This document shows, in pieces, positions 1-9,560 of a stretch of DNA of 64,000 nt; within the stretch, counting starts at the first letter, position 1, and each line of letters opens with the position of its first letter. Under the pieces are notes generated by a model, which was not told the DNA's origin, made no database searches, and saw only the letters and a list, made by a program, of their open reading frames with translations. Both the position numbers and the translations under genes were made by a program. The stretch is from Blastopirellula sp. J2-11 (GTDB lineage Bacteria; Planctomycetota; Planctomycetia; Pirellulales; Pirellulaceae). The DNA lies in contig NZ_CP097384.1 in the NCBI RefSeq assembly GCF_024584705.1, positions 1,736,001 to 1,800,000 of the forward strand, written 5' to 3'.

Positions 1-1550
1 ACGGCGAAGGCATTCCATGCGACGACCTGGCGATTTTAGTGGATCGGGTTACACGCCGCGGCTTCGATCGTGGCGACTTCGCCCCATTGATCGCGTCACT
101 CTTGAAGCGAGAGCCGAACGCGTTCAACTTTGAGTATTACCGCGGAATTCTTGCGACTTGCTTTGAACGACGAAAATTAGAATCGCTGGCTTCTGAGCAG
201 ACTTCGCTATTGCAAAGCGGCGCCGATAACGCGACGATTCAGGCAATGCTGATCCGCCGTACCTCCGAAATTGAAGGGGGGACTGGGGGGCGGTCTAAAG
301 GCTTCGACGCTTTTAGTTGTGCCGACTTGTTGGATTCCAATCAGACGCGCGATTGGCTCCTGCCGGGCGTCCTGACCCGTTTCGAGCCGGCGTTGATTGT
401 CGGCCCGTCCAAATCGCTTAAAACGTCGTTCGCCGTCGACCTGTGCGCCACGTTGGCGACTGGGGGAAGCTTTCTAGGGAACTTCCCCGCGGAGCGGTCC
501 TTTCGTGTCGGTATCATGAGCGGCGAGTCAGGACCGCAGACGTTGACTGACCTAAGCCAGCGATGGTCAAGGGCTGCCGGCGTCGATCTTCGCAGCATCG
601 AAAACCTTGTCTGGTCGTTCAAGATTCCAAACCTTGCCGACCCGGCTAGCATGCTCGAGCTACGGCGCTGGATACGTTCCAACTCGCTCGAGGTCGTTCT
701 ATTCGACCCGCTGTATCTGATGGCCCCAGGCGCCGACCCTAGCAGCGTCTTCGCTATGGGGGCGATGTTACGGGAACTGGCGAGTCTTTGTCTCGATACC
801 GGAGCGACGCCGATTCTTTGCCATCACACGAAAAAGTCGATCGAACCGCGCGTCTTGGAACTGGCTGATATGGCCGGCGCCGGCTGTCAGGAATTTGCGC
901 GGCAATGGTTCTTGATCAACCGTCGCAAGTTGTACGTATCTGGAAGTGGATTTCATGAGATGTGGTTATCGATCGGCGGTAGTGCCGGGCATGGGGGATG
1001 CTGGGGCGTCGACGTCTATGAAGGCAAGTTAGACGACCCCAACGGGCGCCGCTGGGATGTCACGCTGTACGATCCGCGCGACGTCAAGGACTTGGAAGCG
1101 AAAGCCGAAATCAGCGTTGTTGATGACGCTCGGCGCCGGAAAGTTCGATCGGCTGTTGAGTTTCTTTGCGACCAAGATGCAACCAAATCGAAGATCAAAT
1201 CTCACTCTAAATTGAGTGGTTCCCAGTTCAACGAAACATGGGAACAGATGGTCGAAAGCGGCGAAGTCATCGAGGACGGAACTGTCGAATTAGGTAACCA
1301 CAAGCCAACCAAAATCTTCAAGTTAGGGGAAGGGTGGGAGACTAGGAATTCAAGACTAGGAATAGGACTCCCAACGTCGGTCGGAACAGCGGGACAGACG
1401 GGGGCCCCTAAGGGGGCCTCCCCGTCCTGTCCTCCTGTTCCTCCGACTGGCGACGACTGCGGGAAGAGTAGGACAGGACAAAATGGAATCGACCCAGGCG
1501 TCGACTGGCACAAGTTCCCAGCCGATTCCATGGAAGGGGCGACGGCATGA
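1..1550 (+). CDS. DnaB/RepA-like replicative helicase, 5'-truncated
   Basis: This is a RecA-fold ATPase of the AAA_25/RepA hexameric helicase type, probably acting in replication of the element. The frame is open to the left edge from base 3, and the residues before the GTG at 39 still resemble a DnaB N-terminal helical domain, so the true start lies outside the window. Counting from that GTG, a Walker A-like loop (GPSKSLKTS) lies at about 122-130, a Walker B-like strand ending LFDP at about 217-224, and an HH-T motif near 262. The last 70 residues are low-complexity, rich in Gly, Pro and Ser. Its stop overlaps the next small ORF by an ATGA. A DNA-repair ATPase of the same fold cannot be excluded. 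Confidence 0.75.
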   Translation, partial: GEGIPCDDLAILVDRVTRRGFDRGDFAPLIASLLKREPNAFNFEYYRGILATCFERRKLESLASEQTSLLQSGADNATIQAMLIRRTSEIEGGTGGRSKGFDAFSCADLLDSNQTRDWLLPGVLTRFEPALIVGPSKSLKTSFAVDLCATLATGGSFLGNFPAERSFRVGIMSGESGPQTLTDLSQRWSRAAGVDLRSIENLVWSFKIPNLADPASMLELRRWIRSNSLEVVLFDPLYLMAPGADPSSVFAMGAMLRELASLCLDTGATPILCHHTKKSIEPRVLELADMAGAGCQEFARQWFLINRRKLYVSGSGFHEMWLSIGGSAGHGGCWGVDVYEGKLDDPNGRRWDVTLYDPRDVKDLEAKAEISVVDDARRRKVRSAVEFLCDQDATKSKIKSHSKLSGSQFNETWEQMVESGEVIEDGTVELGNHKPTKIFKLGEGWETRNSRLGIGLPTSVGTAGQTGAPKGASPSCPPVPPTGDDCGKSRTGQNGIDPGVDWHKFPADSMEGATA

Positions 1551-1825
1551 CCACGGACCGACAGCGAAACCCACACGCCAACTTGCCGCGCGGCGTTCCC
1601 GGCGACTGGCAGACCGGGCCGGCTTTGGGCGACCGATGGCCATTGAGTTTTTGCGATGCCTTGCCGGCGTTGGTATTGGTTGCGGCGAAACCGCGGTCGG
1701 ACTTCTGCCGAGGCGCCGCGGTCATGGTGGATCGTAAGACGATCAGGAACCGGATGGACGTAATCCCCGCCATGGGCTTGAGGCAGCGGGAGGGAACGGA
1801 CGGACTATCTCTAAGGATGGGGTGA
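1547..1825 (+). CDS. Hypothetical small protein overlapping the helicase
   Basis: I do not recognise this 92-residue protein. Its ATG overlaps the helicase stop codon as ATGA, the usual sign of translational coupling, and this is the main support. The sequence is rich in Arg, Pro and Gly and shows no membrane segment or motif that I can name. Opposing ORFs of similar length cover the same bases, so chance coding in GC-rich DNA is possible. Confidence 0.35.
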   Translation: MTTDRQRNPHANLPRGVPGDWQTGPALGDRWPLSFCDALPALVLVAAKPRSDFCRGAAVMVDRKTIRNRMDVIPAMGLRQREGTDGLSLRMG

Positions 1826-2213
1826 ACGGGGGGAAAACCGTCTTATTGAAAGACGATAGAAGGACCCGGCGAGGTGGGGGGGCGTGGGGCCTGTTGAATC
1901 TTGCTTTTGTGGCGTTTCCCCTCCCGAATTGCGCGGTCGAATTACATCGCCCATCCAAGTGAACGCTGCAAAGAAAAAAGGCCTCGCCACTGATCCGAAT
2001 TGCCTGCTGTCAGAACGTAGGGCGGGAAAATGAGGGTGGGTCCTTCCGACGGGGACGGGGGGCGGTTGAGGAGATTTGTTTGCGTGTATCTGCGATACAG
2101 TCCGTCCGCCCCTTTGGGGAAAATTGAATCCACTCTAGTGTGGCATAGGAGAATCGTAGGGGGTATAACTTTGAAGCAACGCTAAAGTGCATACTCGTGA
2201 ATTCGAGGCGTTA
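1826..2213. other. Gene-free stretch before the GAF-like gene
   Basis: About 390 bases with short G-runs and no ORF that I can support. I see no convincing terminator or strong promoter. The composition shifts from GC-rich on the left to AT-richer towards the next gene. Confidence 0.5.
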
Positions 2214-3479
2214 ATGAAACGCGTTTACTCCTATTTGCTCGATTGTCTTCAGCCATGGATATGTGCACATTCCTGGATTGTAAAAAAAGGGAGCCCTGTC
2301 TTTTTAAACCCGGTATTTGGGGCGTTTTTGACGTTCTCCATTCTTTTTGCGGGCGGGTTAGGATCGATCTTCAGTGATGATATTCGTGATGCTGTTCCAT
2401 TTCATTGGGTATGGCCTTGGGAACCATTCAAACTCGCCTTGGGACCGAGCGTATTCTGGGTTGCCTCTTTGTTCTCGGCGTTGCTATTTCTTTTTCGACA
2501 ACAGGCGACAGATATAGCACGGGGTGATGCTCAGAGGGAAGTTCGGGTCGCGGCTGACGAACTCAAAGCGCAGTCGGAAAAACTAGAAGTTCTAGTTCGT
2601 ACAATGCCCCCAGAGAACTTTCTTTTGGAGTTCGCCCAGCTTTACGCCAAATCTGATTCAGCCATTGATACAGTCCTTGGGACGAGAACAGCCGCAGCTA
2701 GTCGCGAGGACATAGCATTGGCAATTCGTCAGTTTCTGCGCATGATCGCGCTCCTAGCAAAAGCGTTTGATGGGGAGCGGAAAAATGGGCGATATGCGGC
2801 CAACATAATGTTGTTTCGGTCGAGTGCATGCATTACTCCCGATTGGACTGAAGAAAATGATGAAAAACTACTTTTTTGCGACAGGTCGATTGATCTGCAG
2901 AAATGTCAAGGAGTGCTGGAGCTGATGCCAGAATTCTCAATGACTATCACGGGTGATGTTGAACCTAGTCCAGATGCAAAAGTGAAAAAGATCGTCCTAC
3001 CAATTCCGGCAAAGGCAAAAAACGCTAAAGGGAAATTGTTAGTTCTGCCCGGTGCTCCAATGGCTTTTGAGACTTGCGAGCCGTCGGGCATAAAGGATGT
3101 CCGTAAGGAGCTATGCGAATGGATGCAGGCAGAAGGGGATTTTCAGCAATTCGTGGTCGATGAGATTCACGATTACTTTTCGCATCATGCCACAGTCCGA
3201 AGTTTCGTTTCCATACCTCTCATTTCATCGGAGGTGCTCTGTGGTCGGGCTGAACCGCAAGGCTGTAAGCCGATCGGTGTTCTAAACATTCATCTTGATC
3301 AGCCTGGACTATTGCGTACGGAAGGCATCAATCCTCAAATGGTGTCGCAAGTGTCAAATTTCAATGCATTAATTCAGCCATTTATTTTGAATTTGATAAA
3401 GTTGCTGCGTAAAATCTCCGATCAAGATCGGTTGGCCGCAGATCCGCTTCCGAGTTCGGTCACGGAATCGACTTCGTGA
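2214..3479 (+). CDS. Two-TM membrane protein with C-terminal GAF-like domain
   Basis: The product has two hydrophobic segments near the N-terminus (about residues 34-53 and 75-95), then a charged, probably coiled-coil stretch (about 100-130), a middle helical region, and a C-terminal part. That part ends in a strand pattern typical of GAF domains (SFVSIPLI, then PIGVLNIH). It may therefore be a membrane-anchored sensor. I chose the ATG at 2214 because GAGG lies five bases upstream; a GTG nine codons earlier is also in frame. Codon use is visibly AT-richer than in the flanking genes, suggesting separate acquisition. A small gene follows after 42 bases. Position beside a restriction system suggests a defence or stress role, but this is inference. 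Confidence 0.7.
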   Translation: MKRVYSYLLDCLQPWICAHSWIVKKGSPVFLNPVFGAFLTFSILFAGGLGSIFSDDIRDAVPFHWVWPWEPFKLALGPSVFWVASLFSALLFLFRQQATDIARGDAQREVRVAADELKAQSEKLEVLVRTMPPENFLLEFAQLYAKSDSAIDTVLGTRTAAASREDIALAIRQFLRMIALLAKAFDGERKNGRYAANIMLFRSSACITPDWTEENDEKLLFCDRSIDLQKCQGVLELMPEFSMTITGDVEPSPDAKVKKIVLPIPAKAKNAKGKLLVLPGAPMAFETCEPSGIKDVRKELCEWMQAEGDFQQFVVDEIHDYFSHHATVRSFVSIPLISSEVLCGRAEPQGCKPIGVLNIHLDQPGLLRTEGINPQMVSQVSNFNALIQPFILNLIKLLRKISDQDRLAADPLPSSVTESTS

Positions 3480-3521
3480 GGCATGCCACGTATAATTGGT
3501 TTGTAAAAAAGGAGCTTACAA

Positions 3522-3719
3522 ATGACTACGCAGGATCAGCATGGAGAGTCTAAAGCCCGATTGGCTTTGCTTGAGCTAGGGCAGTTTATTACCCTCCTGG
3601 AAACTGGACAAAGCCAGCCGCGTAGCATCGTCACGGAACATCATGGTCATTTTCAGGTGTCGATTCAGAACGGGACGACGCAAGTAAGTTCGCCAAGCGA
3701 AACTGAGCCTTCTAAGTAA
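3522..3719 (+). CDS. Hypothetical 65-residue protein
   Basis: A small hydrophilic protein, acidic and Gln/Ser-rich at its C-terminus, that I do not recognise. The case for a real gene is a strong ribosome binding site (AAGGAG, eight bases before the ATG) and its position 42 bases after the GAF-like membrane gene on the same strand, so the two may be co-transcribed. No membrane segment, zinc motif or toxin/antitoxin signature is visible. Confidence 0.6.
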   Translation: MTTQDQHGESKARLALLELGQFITLLETGQSQPRSIVTEHHGHFQVSIQNGTTQVSSPSETEPSK

Positions 3720-3792
3720 AGAGTCAGGACTAGCCATCGGTACGCTTTATTAAAAGTACCTACATATTGCTAGCAAGGGATTGGGGCGTGTC

Positions 3793-4506
3793 TCAATACC
3801 CCCAGTCCTCATGCCGAACCGGCAACCGGTTCAGCACCTGCCGGCGATGCTTCCAGTCTGGTAGATACCGCCCCATCAGCTTCTGAAAGCGGTCGTTGTG
3901 CGTCGGTTCTAGGATATGGATCATCTCATGCACGACGATGTATTCCAGGCACTCTGGCGGCTTGCGGGCTAGGTCCGTGTTTAGACGGATTGTTTGGGCG
4001 TTGTGGTTACAACTGCCCCAGCGGGTCTTCATGCGTCGTACGTAGAAGCCTGCTACTTCTACGCCGATCTTGGGTTCCCATTTGGCGAATAGGTCGACTG
4101 CGGCCGACTTGACCAGTTCGCGGTACCAATCTTCCATGATCTGACGTCGTTTCAATTTGCTGGCCCCAGGTCGAACCGTCAGCACTAGGCGTCGGTGCCT
4201 TTGCTCGATCATCGGGGGCTGATCGGCTTCGTGAACCGAAAGCAGATAACGCTTCCCCCAGACGTAATGGCTTTCACGTTCTAGATAGTCGCGCGGCGTT
4301 TCGCGTTCTTGTTCGCGTAGCTTCCGCTGTTCCTTTTTGATCCAGCCTAGTTTTGAGATCGCGTACAGGCGTAGCGAGTCAATGCTGGTGCGCCGGGGGG
4401 CGGCGATGCGTACGCGTCCTGACGGGGGATGCACGCTTAGATGGACGTTTTTGATGTCCTTCAAGACGACATCCACGGCCATTTCGCCCAGTTCGATCGT
4501 GGTCAT
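3793..4506 (-). CDS. YgjP/DUF45-family metallopeptidase-like protein
   Basis: A 237-residue zincin of the YgjP (DUF45) type. A zinc site HEMIH lies at 193-197 with a third histidine at 203 (PTHND), preceded by the family's TRWGSC segment at 161-166. The start is the ATG that overlaps the hsdR stop as ATGA; a longer in-frame form would overlap hsdR by 120 bases and lacks homologous character. The gene is last in the hsdM-hsdS-DUF429-hsdR operon. YgjP-like genes are often found next to type I restriction genes, but their substrate is not established. Possible roles are turnover of the endonuclease subunit or an accessory function; this is inference. Confidence 0.85.
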   Translation of the reverse strand: MTTIELGEMAVDVVLKDIKNVHLSVHPPSGRVRIAAPRRTSIDSLRLYAISKLGWIKKEQRKLREQERETPRDYLERESHYVWGKRYLLSVHEADQPPMIEQRHRRLVLTVRPGASKLKRRQIMEDWYRELVKSAAVDLFAKWEPKIGVEVAGFYVRRMKTRWGSCNHNAQTIRLNTDLARKPPECLEYIVVHEMIHILEPTHNDRFQKLMGRYLPDWKHRRQVLNRLPVRHEDWGY

Positions 4507-7500
4507 TGGTATTCCCGCTGGGCTGAGATGACCAAGAACAGTTCGTTGACTTGGTCGACGTCCTGCAGGATAGCGTACAGGGCCGCTTTGATCACTTCCT
4601 CTTTTGCCTGCACCCCTAGCCACCCATCGGGGCGAACCTGTTTTACCGTGTCGTCAATCTTGATCGCCAACTCGACTCGTTCGCGGCCTTGCGACGTCTC
4701 GCCGGCATCTAGCACTTGCAACAGCCGGTTGAAGATTGCCCGCTTGCCCGGCGAGTCTAACGCTTCCGGCGTGTCGCTGGTCTTGCCGGCGCTCAACGTC
4801 TTGGTCAGTTCGGCCATCCGCTTTAGATAGGCTTCGTACGACAGCGCCTTTGCCTTGCGAGCGGCGATAATTTCATCCAGCAGCGCCGACATCTTTTCAT
4901 AAAAAGCCGGGTCGCTTAGTTCTTCCTGAATGATCTTGCTGCGGACGTTGTTCTCGATCGTCTCGGCAATCGCAGCTTCGTTCCCTTTCAGGCCGGCTAG
5001 GCGCGAGTTAATCGCTTCGGCCATCCCGGTAGAGTTGATCAGGTCCAGCAGGCCCATCTCGTCAAAGGGGGAGATCTTCCGCGGCTGGTCGGCTTCGATA
5101 TAGGTATCGATCAAATGCCGCATGTCGGCTTCGTACGGCTTCAGGTCAAGCGTTTCGCCGGCGGCGTTGCGGATCGTGTCGCGCATCTTGACGTAAAAGT
5201 CCAGCCGCTCCTTGATTCGCTCGATGTCGGCTTCGCTATAGCCGGCGTCGGGCAATTCATCGGCCAAATTAGCGTAGGCCCGCAGTAGCGCGACGACTCC
5301 TTTGTAAAGCGCCGTCCGCTGCGGTTCGCGCTCTTTCAAGTCGCTGGGGATCTCGGTATTTCCGCAAAAGTAGTGAATGTACTGCAGTTCACTTTGCGGA
5401 GCTTCAACCGGTTCGCACAACAGCGCCAGCGCCTCGATCGCATTGTCGATTCGATCTTTCCCTTTCGCCAGCCGATCTTGCATCAGCACTTCGGGACTAG
5501 TCCCGCCGTCGGAATCATCCAATTCCGAAGTATAAACTTGCAGGGCCCCGGTTCCTTGCTCGTTGATCAGGTTTTTGAAAAGGTCTTGATAGTCGACGAT
5601 ATAACCAAAATCTTTATCTTCGCCGTCTAAACGATTCGTGCGGCAGATCGCTTGAAACAATCCGTGGTCGTGCATTGATTTGTCGATGTACAAATAAGTA
5701 CAGGCCGGAGCGTCGAAACCGGTCAGCAACTTATCGACCACAATCAGCAACTGCATATTGGCCGGCTCTTTTACAAACAACGTCTTGGCGGCGTCTTCGT
5801 AGGACTCGGTCTTGTTCATGCCCGGTTTCGCCGGTACGTTTTTCAGCAGTTCCGTGTAGGTGTCAAAGATGAATTGCTTGTCTGTCGGCGTATTCGCGCC
5901 CGATTCTTCTTTGGTGATATCTTTGTTGAGCGGATTGTACGACGTGATGACAGCACAGCGATCTTTGAAGACCGTTTTTTGGAAGAGCTCGAAATACTTA
6001 CAGGCCTCGTAGATGCTAGACGCGACAAGCATTGCGTTGCCCCGTTTGCTCGAGAGCCGCGGCTTGACGCTAAAGTCAAAGATGATGTCGCTCACTACTC
6101 GTTCCATACGCGAGCGCGAACTGAGGACGTTTTGCAGCGTTCCCCATTTGATTTTCAGTTCATCCTTTTGCCAGTCATTCAGGCCCTTGGTTTTCGCTTC
6201 AAACCATTGATCGATCTTCTCTGGGGAGCCGAGCTTTTGATTGATGTCTCGGGCCTCATACACCAGGTCCAGCACTACTTCGTCCTCGACTGCTTCGCTG
6301 AACTTGTACTGGTGGATGTATGTTCCGAAGACTTCCCGACTCGTTTTCTTGTCCTCTTTCAGCAAGGGAGTGCCTGTAAAGCCAATGAAGATTGCATTGG
6401 GCATAATCGTCTTCATCAACTTGTTCAAACGGCCGTTTTGCGTTCGGTGACACTCGTCCACAAATACGAAGACTTCGCCTACCGTCAGACTTGGCTTCGC
6501 TTCTAGTTCTTGAATGTAGGCCTCAAACTGCTTGTCACTTTTCTTCTTCCCTTTCTTCGTATCCAGACCAAACTTATGCACCAGCGAGCACAACAGTCGC
6601 GGCGTCGGTTCTGCTAGTTGGCTCATCAGGTCGCGGCCGCTGTTGCTGCGGCGGATCTTTTCGCCGCTGTCGGTAAAGACTCGCTCGATCTGTTTATCCA
6701 GTTCATCCCGGTCAGTAATGATCACCACTCGCGCTGCGGCGTTGTTTTCTAAGATCCATTTCGCCAGCAGCACCATCGTGATGCTTTTGCCGCTGCCTTG
6801 GGTGTGCCAAATGATACCGCCGCGGCGGTCGCTTACGTGCTCTTGCGCTTTCTTGATGCCAAAATATTGATGCACGCGGGGTAGCTTTTTTATGCCCCCG
6901 TCAAACAGCACAAAATCGTGCACCAGTTCCAGCAGTCGCTCTTTGTCGCATAACTTCAGCAGATACTTGTCGAGCTTGTACCGCGAATTGTCTTCTTCGT
7001 CTTCTTTCCACTTCAGGAAATATTTTTCCTCGGTCTTGATCGTGCCGTACTGCAAGCCTTCGGAGTCGCTGCCGGCGAAGACAAATTGGATTGTGCTAAA
7101 GAAGGTCTCATTAAACTCGGGGAGCTGGTTCGACAGGTTTTGCCGGATGCCGTCGCCGATGCTGGTCCGGCTGTTTTTTAGTTCGATCACTCCCAGCGCG
7201 ATTCCGTTGACATACAGCACCAGGTCAGGCCGGCGTTCTTGTCCGCTGGTCAGCGTTACCTCTTCGGCCAAGGCAAAGTCGTTTTTCGATGCTTCGGCCC
7301 AGTTGATCAGATGGACGGTTTCGGTCACTTGTCCCGCCGCAGTTTTGACCGGCACGCCGTAGCGCAGCAGCTTGTAGACTTCCTGATTGTTGCCGTACAG
7401 ACCGCGGTTGCGATTGTTGGCCTCGGTCGTCAGGCGATAGATCGCGATGCTGATTTGGGCCGGCGTGTAGCCTGCGGTGGTTAGATAGTCAGTCAGCAGC

Positions 7501-7628
7501 TTTTCTTCGATATTGCTGTTGCCGCCGCGGTCTGACCAATCGCCCAAGAACCGATAGCCGAGTTCATCGAGAAAAAGGCCGATTACGCGGTTTTGCGTTT
7601 CGCGTTCTGACTTGCCGATGACGTTCAT
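4503..7628 (-). CDS. hsdR: Type I restriction endonuclease subunit R
   Basis: The motor and nuclease subunit of a type I restriction-modification complex, 1041 residues. An N-terminal PD-(D/E)xK nuclease is visible as D135 with E149-x-K151. The superfamily 2 translocase follows: Walker A (HTQGSGKS) at about 275-282, motif II as DECHR, motif III as GFTGTP, and motif VI as QAICRTNR. The long C-terminal helical region fits a subunit-interaction domain. I chose the ATG at 7628, which starts the family-typical N-terminus and leaves 10 bases to the preceding gene; a start 34 codons upstream would overlap that gene. All motifs needed for activity appear intact. It is coupled downstream to the metallopeptidase gene. 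Confidence 0.95.
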   Translation of the reverse strand: MNVIGKSERETQNRVIGLFLDELGYRFLGDWSDRGGNSNIEEKLLTDYLTTAGYTPAQISIAIYRLTTEANNRNRGLYGNNQEVYKLLRYGVPVKTAAGQVTETVHLINWAEASKNDFALAEEVTLTSGQERRPDLVLYVNGIALGVIELKNSRTSIGDGIRQNLSNQLPEFNETFFSTIQFVFAGSDSEGLQYGTIKTEEKYFLKWKEDEEDNSRYKLDKYLLKLCDKERLLELVHDFVLFDGGIKKLPRVHQYFGIKKAQEHVSDRRGGIIWHTQGSGKSITMVLLAKWILENNAAARVVIITDRDELDKQIERVFTDSGEKIRRSNSGRDLMSQLAEPTPRLLCSLVHKFGLDTKKGKKKSDKQFEAYIQELEAKPSLTVGEVFVFVDECHRTQNGRLNKLMKTIMPNAIFIGFTGTPLLKEDKKTSREVFGTYIHQYKFSEAVEDEVVLDLVYEARDINQKLGSPEKIDQWFEAKTKGLNDWQKDELKIKWGTLQNVLSSRSRMERVVSDIIFDFSVKPRLSSKRGNAMLVASSIYEACKYFELFQKTVFKDRCAVITSYNPLNKDITKEESGANTPTDKQFIFDTYTELLKNVPAKPGMNKTESYEDAAKTLFVKEPANMQLLIVVDKLLTGFDAPACTYLYIDKSMHDHGLFQAICRTNRLDGEDKDFGYIVDYQDLFKNLINEQGTGALQVYTSELDDSDGGTSPEVLMQDRLAKGKDRIDNAIEALALLCEPVEAPQSELQYIHYFCGNTEIPSDLKEREPQRTALYKGVVALLRAYANLADELPDAGYSEADIERIKERLDFYVKMRDTIRNAAGETLDLKPYEADMRHLIDTYIEADQPRKISPFDEMGLLDLINSTGMAEAINSRLAGLKGNEAAIAETIENNVRSKIIQEELSDPAFYEKMSALLDEIIAARKAKALSYEAYLKRMAELTKTLSAGKTSDTPEALDSPGKRAIFNRLLQVLDAGETSQGRERVELAIKIDDTVKQVRPDGWLGVQAKEEVIKAALYAILQDVDQVNELFLVISAQREYQ

Positions 7629-7638
7629 GGTGACTTTC

Positions 7639-8367
7639 TTAGTTTTCGCAATTGCGTGGAAACCAGATCCAGCCTTCAGATTTGGGAACTTCGGCACTCG
7701 GGGATTCCAAATTCTCCGGTGCCGTTGCAAATAGCGAAGCGACTACTGCGCAAACGAGCGCGTCTTGAATATCTTCGTGGGATTGTGGGGGATGCTCAGC
7801 AACCCAATCGCGTACCGGGGGGACGTCACGACAAACGGTCGGATAGGTCTCAATGACGGTCAGGTACTTGTCATCCGTCCATACTCCGGTGGATTCAATT
7901 CTGGGCGCAAATTTAGCAAGGGCGTGGATGCCTTTGGTCGCTTGGCTGCCAATCATGTCTTTTATGGCCGATAATGGTGACCAGCCGAGACTTGCCAGAT
8001 GACGCTCCGTTTGCCTGAACAAATATTTATTGTCCAAAGATTTGTGAGCCGGCACGCTTATCCTGCCTGCGGCAATGAGTTCGACAAATTCAGTCGAGAA
8101 ACCTAACGGCGTATCAATCGCCATGGTCACTTGAAATTCACTGTGCGGTATGTCTGCCGAGCACAGTCGGAATAGTGACAGTAGCCAATCTTTGGTTGTT
8201 GGTGAGTTTTCTAAGAACGTTCGCAAGTTCTTGCGCCATGGCCTTCCGACGAGTTTGCGATCTGCGTCTAAAATAACGATCGCGTCACGACTCTTTGCAT
8301 TCTTGTCACAGTTCCAGCCTCCGACGTCCCAGCCGATGAAATATTGGAGTGAATTTGGAGAGCTCAT
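7639..8367 (-). CDS. DUF429-like predicted RNase H-fold nuclease
   Basis: A 242-residue protein with the sequence pattern of DUF429, predicted to have an RNase H-like fold. The first strand carries D14 (IGWDVGG), a second acidic strand D85 (AIDTPLGF), then ETYP with E173, and the final helix HEDIQDAL with D202. The four acidic residues could form a two-metal site. The start codon overlaps the hsdS stop as ATGA and hsdR begins 10 bases after its stop, so it is embedded in the restriction operon rather than next to it. Base composition is less GC-rich than in hsdR. Function is unknown; the family call rests on motif recognition only. Confidence 0.7.
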   Translation of the reverse strand: MSSPNSLQYFIGWDVGGWNCDKNAKSRDAIVILDADRKLVGRPWRKNLRTFLENSPTTKDWLLSLFRLCSADIPHSEFQVTMAIDTPLGFSTEFVELIAAGRISVPAHKSLDNKYLFRQTERHLASLGWSPLSAIKDMIGSQATKGIHALAKFAPRIESTGVWTDDKYLTVIETYPTVCRDVPPVRDWVAEHPPQSHEDIQDALVCAVVASLFATAPENLESPSAEVPKSEGWIWFPRNCEN

Positions 8368-9560
8368 ACCAGTCGAACCATCCCGGTCAGCAGTTGTTGC
8401 ATCATTCCTTGCTTGATTTGCTTTGCCTTAGCGAGTTTGATTCCGAGGATCGCGAGTTCGCTATCTATGTCGGCAAAAACTCCCGCGATAGCCTGTTGTT
8501 CGGCACGTGATGGTGGAAGATGCACTTTGAACTCATGTACATTGTTTCGATTGAGCGTTGGCACTCCGGAGCCAGTGGCAAATTGCTCAAATGAAAGCGT
8601 CGTATACAAATAATAAATAAATCTCTCGTCGTTGCCGTTGAAATTGGTGACCCAAAGTGATGTGTTATGAGGCCAGAAATCATCTTCGACAAAAGTGACG
8701 TTTCCTATGGTGCCAGATCGCCCTGTTACAACACCAGGGCCTTTAACTCTTGATTCCCGGTGGTAGTTGGCGATTCCGTTCGAATAGACTACCGGAAATC
8801 TTCCCGAACGCAGTAACGCGTTTGGCAAGTCAAACCCACGCTGTAAAGGAGCGACTTTTCCAATTGGTTTGATCTCCCACTCCCCAGCATATCCCGGCAG
8901 ACGCATCTTGCCGGTCAGCAGCTGCTGCATGGCGGCTTGTTTGAGGTCGCGTTTCTTGGCGATCAGCTTTTCCAGCGACTCGATCCAGGCGTCGGCATCC
9001 CCCAGGGCCTCGGCGATGGCTTGCTGCTCAGCGAGAGTCGGCGGTAGCGGCACTAAAAAAAACAGCATATCGCCAACGTTTAAATGCTTCATCGTCGTTC
9101 CGGTTTCGATCAACCTTAATCGAGATCGACCGGGTTCGCTATTAAGATAGAAAGAGATGAAATTTGACTGAACCTTGTTCTTGTCAAATCGCGAAATAAT
9201 CAAAGCATGGCAATTTGAACCGGCGATCTTTTCAGACACAACAGCCGTAAGTCCGACGTCGCCAGTCTGCACCGTTAGCATATCACCGACGCGCAAGCAG
9301 GACTTCATATTCCTTTTGTGGAATTCTTGCGTCACGTACTTTATGCCATGGAATTCAAACGAATTCTCTTTGATGTTGTATCCTTGGATATAAAGTATGC
9401 CGTCGGTGCTATTTGTGTAGTGACGAATGGCCGGACCAACAAATCCATTTGTCATTCTCAAAGTAAGTGCACCAAGCGGCTGGACGTCCCAGTCGTCAGG
9501 AATTATGCCGACTTCAGTTTGTCTGTAGCTCCGTCGGATCGCGTCAAAGCTAGTCGTCAT
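8364..9560 (-). CDS. hsdS: Type I restriction-modification specificity subunit
   Basis: The DNA recognition subunit, 398 residues. It has two target recognition domains (about 30-180 and 225-365), each followed by the conserved helical segment. Those segments show the repeated wording PxxAEQQAIA and, later, MQQLLTGxxRL, giving the expected internal pseudo-symmetry. I chose the ATG at 9560, 11 bases inside the hsdM end; an earlier in-frame start 12 codons upstream lacks family character. Both recognition domains are AT-richer than the conserved segments, as is usual for these exchangeable parts. The target sequence cannot be predicted from sequence alone. Confidence 0.93.
   Translation of the reverse strand: MTTSFDAIRRSYRQTEVGIIPDDWDVQPLGALTLRMTNGFVGPAIRHYTNSTDGILYIQGYNIKENSFEFHGIKYVTQEFHKRNMKSCLRVGDMLTVQTGDVGLTAVVSEKIAGSNCHALIISRFDKNKVQSNFISFYLNSEPGRSRLRLIETGTTMKHLNVGDMLFFLVPLPPTLAEQQAIAEALGDADAWIESLEKLIAKKRDLKQAAMQQLLTGKMRLPGYAGEWEIKPIGKVAPLQRGFDLPNALLRSGRFPVVYSNGIANYHRESRVKGPGVVTGRSGTIGNVTFVEDDFWPHNTSLWVTNFNGNDERFIYYLYTTLSFEQFATGSGVPTLNRNNVHEFKVHLPPSRAEQQAIAGVFADIDSELAILGIKLAKAKQIKQGMMQQLLTGMVRLV

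Noticed and set aside
7629-7730. Longer hsdR form starting at 7730
   Set aside because: It would overlap the DUF429-like gene by about 90 bases and adds residues unlike the family N-terminus.
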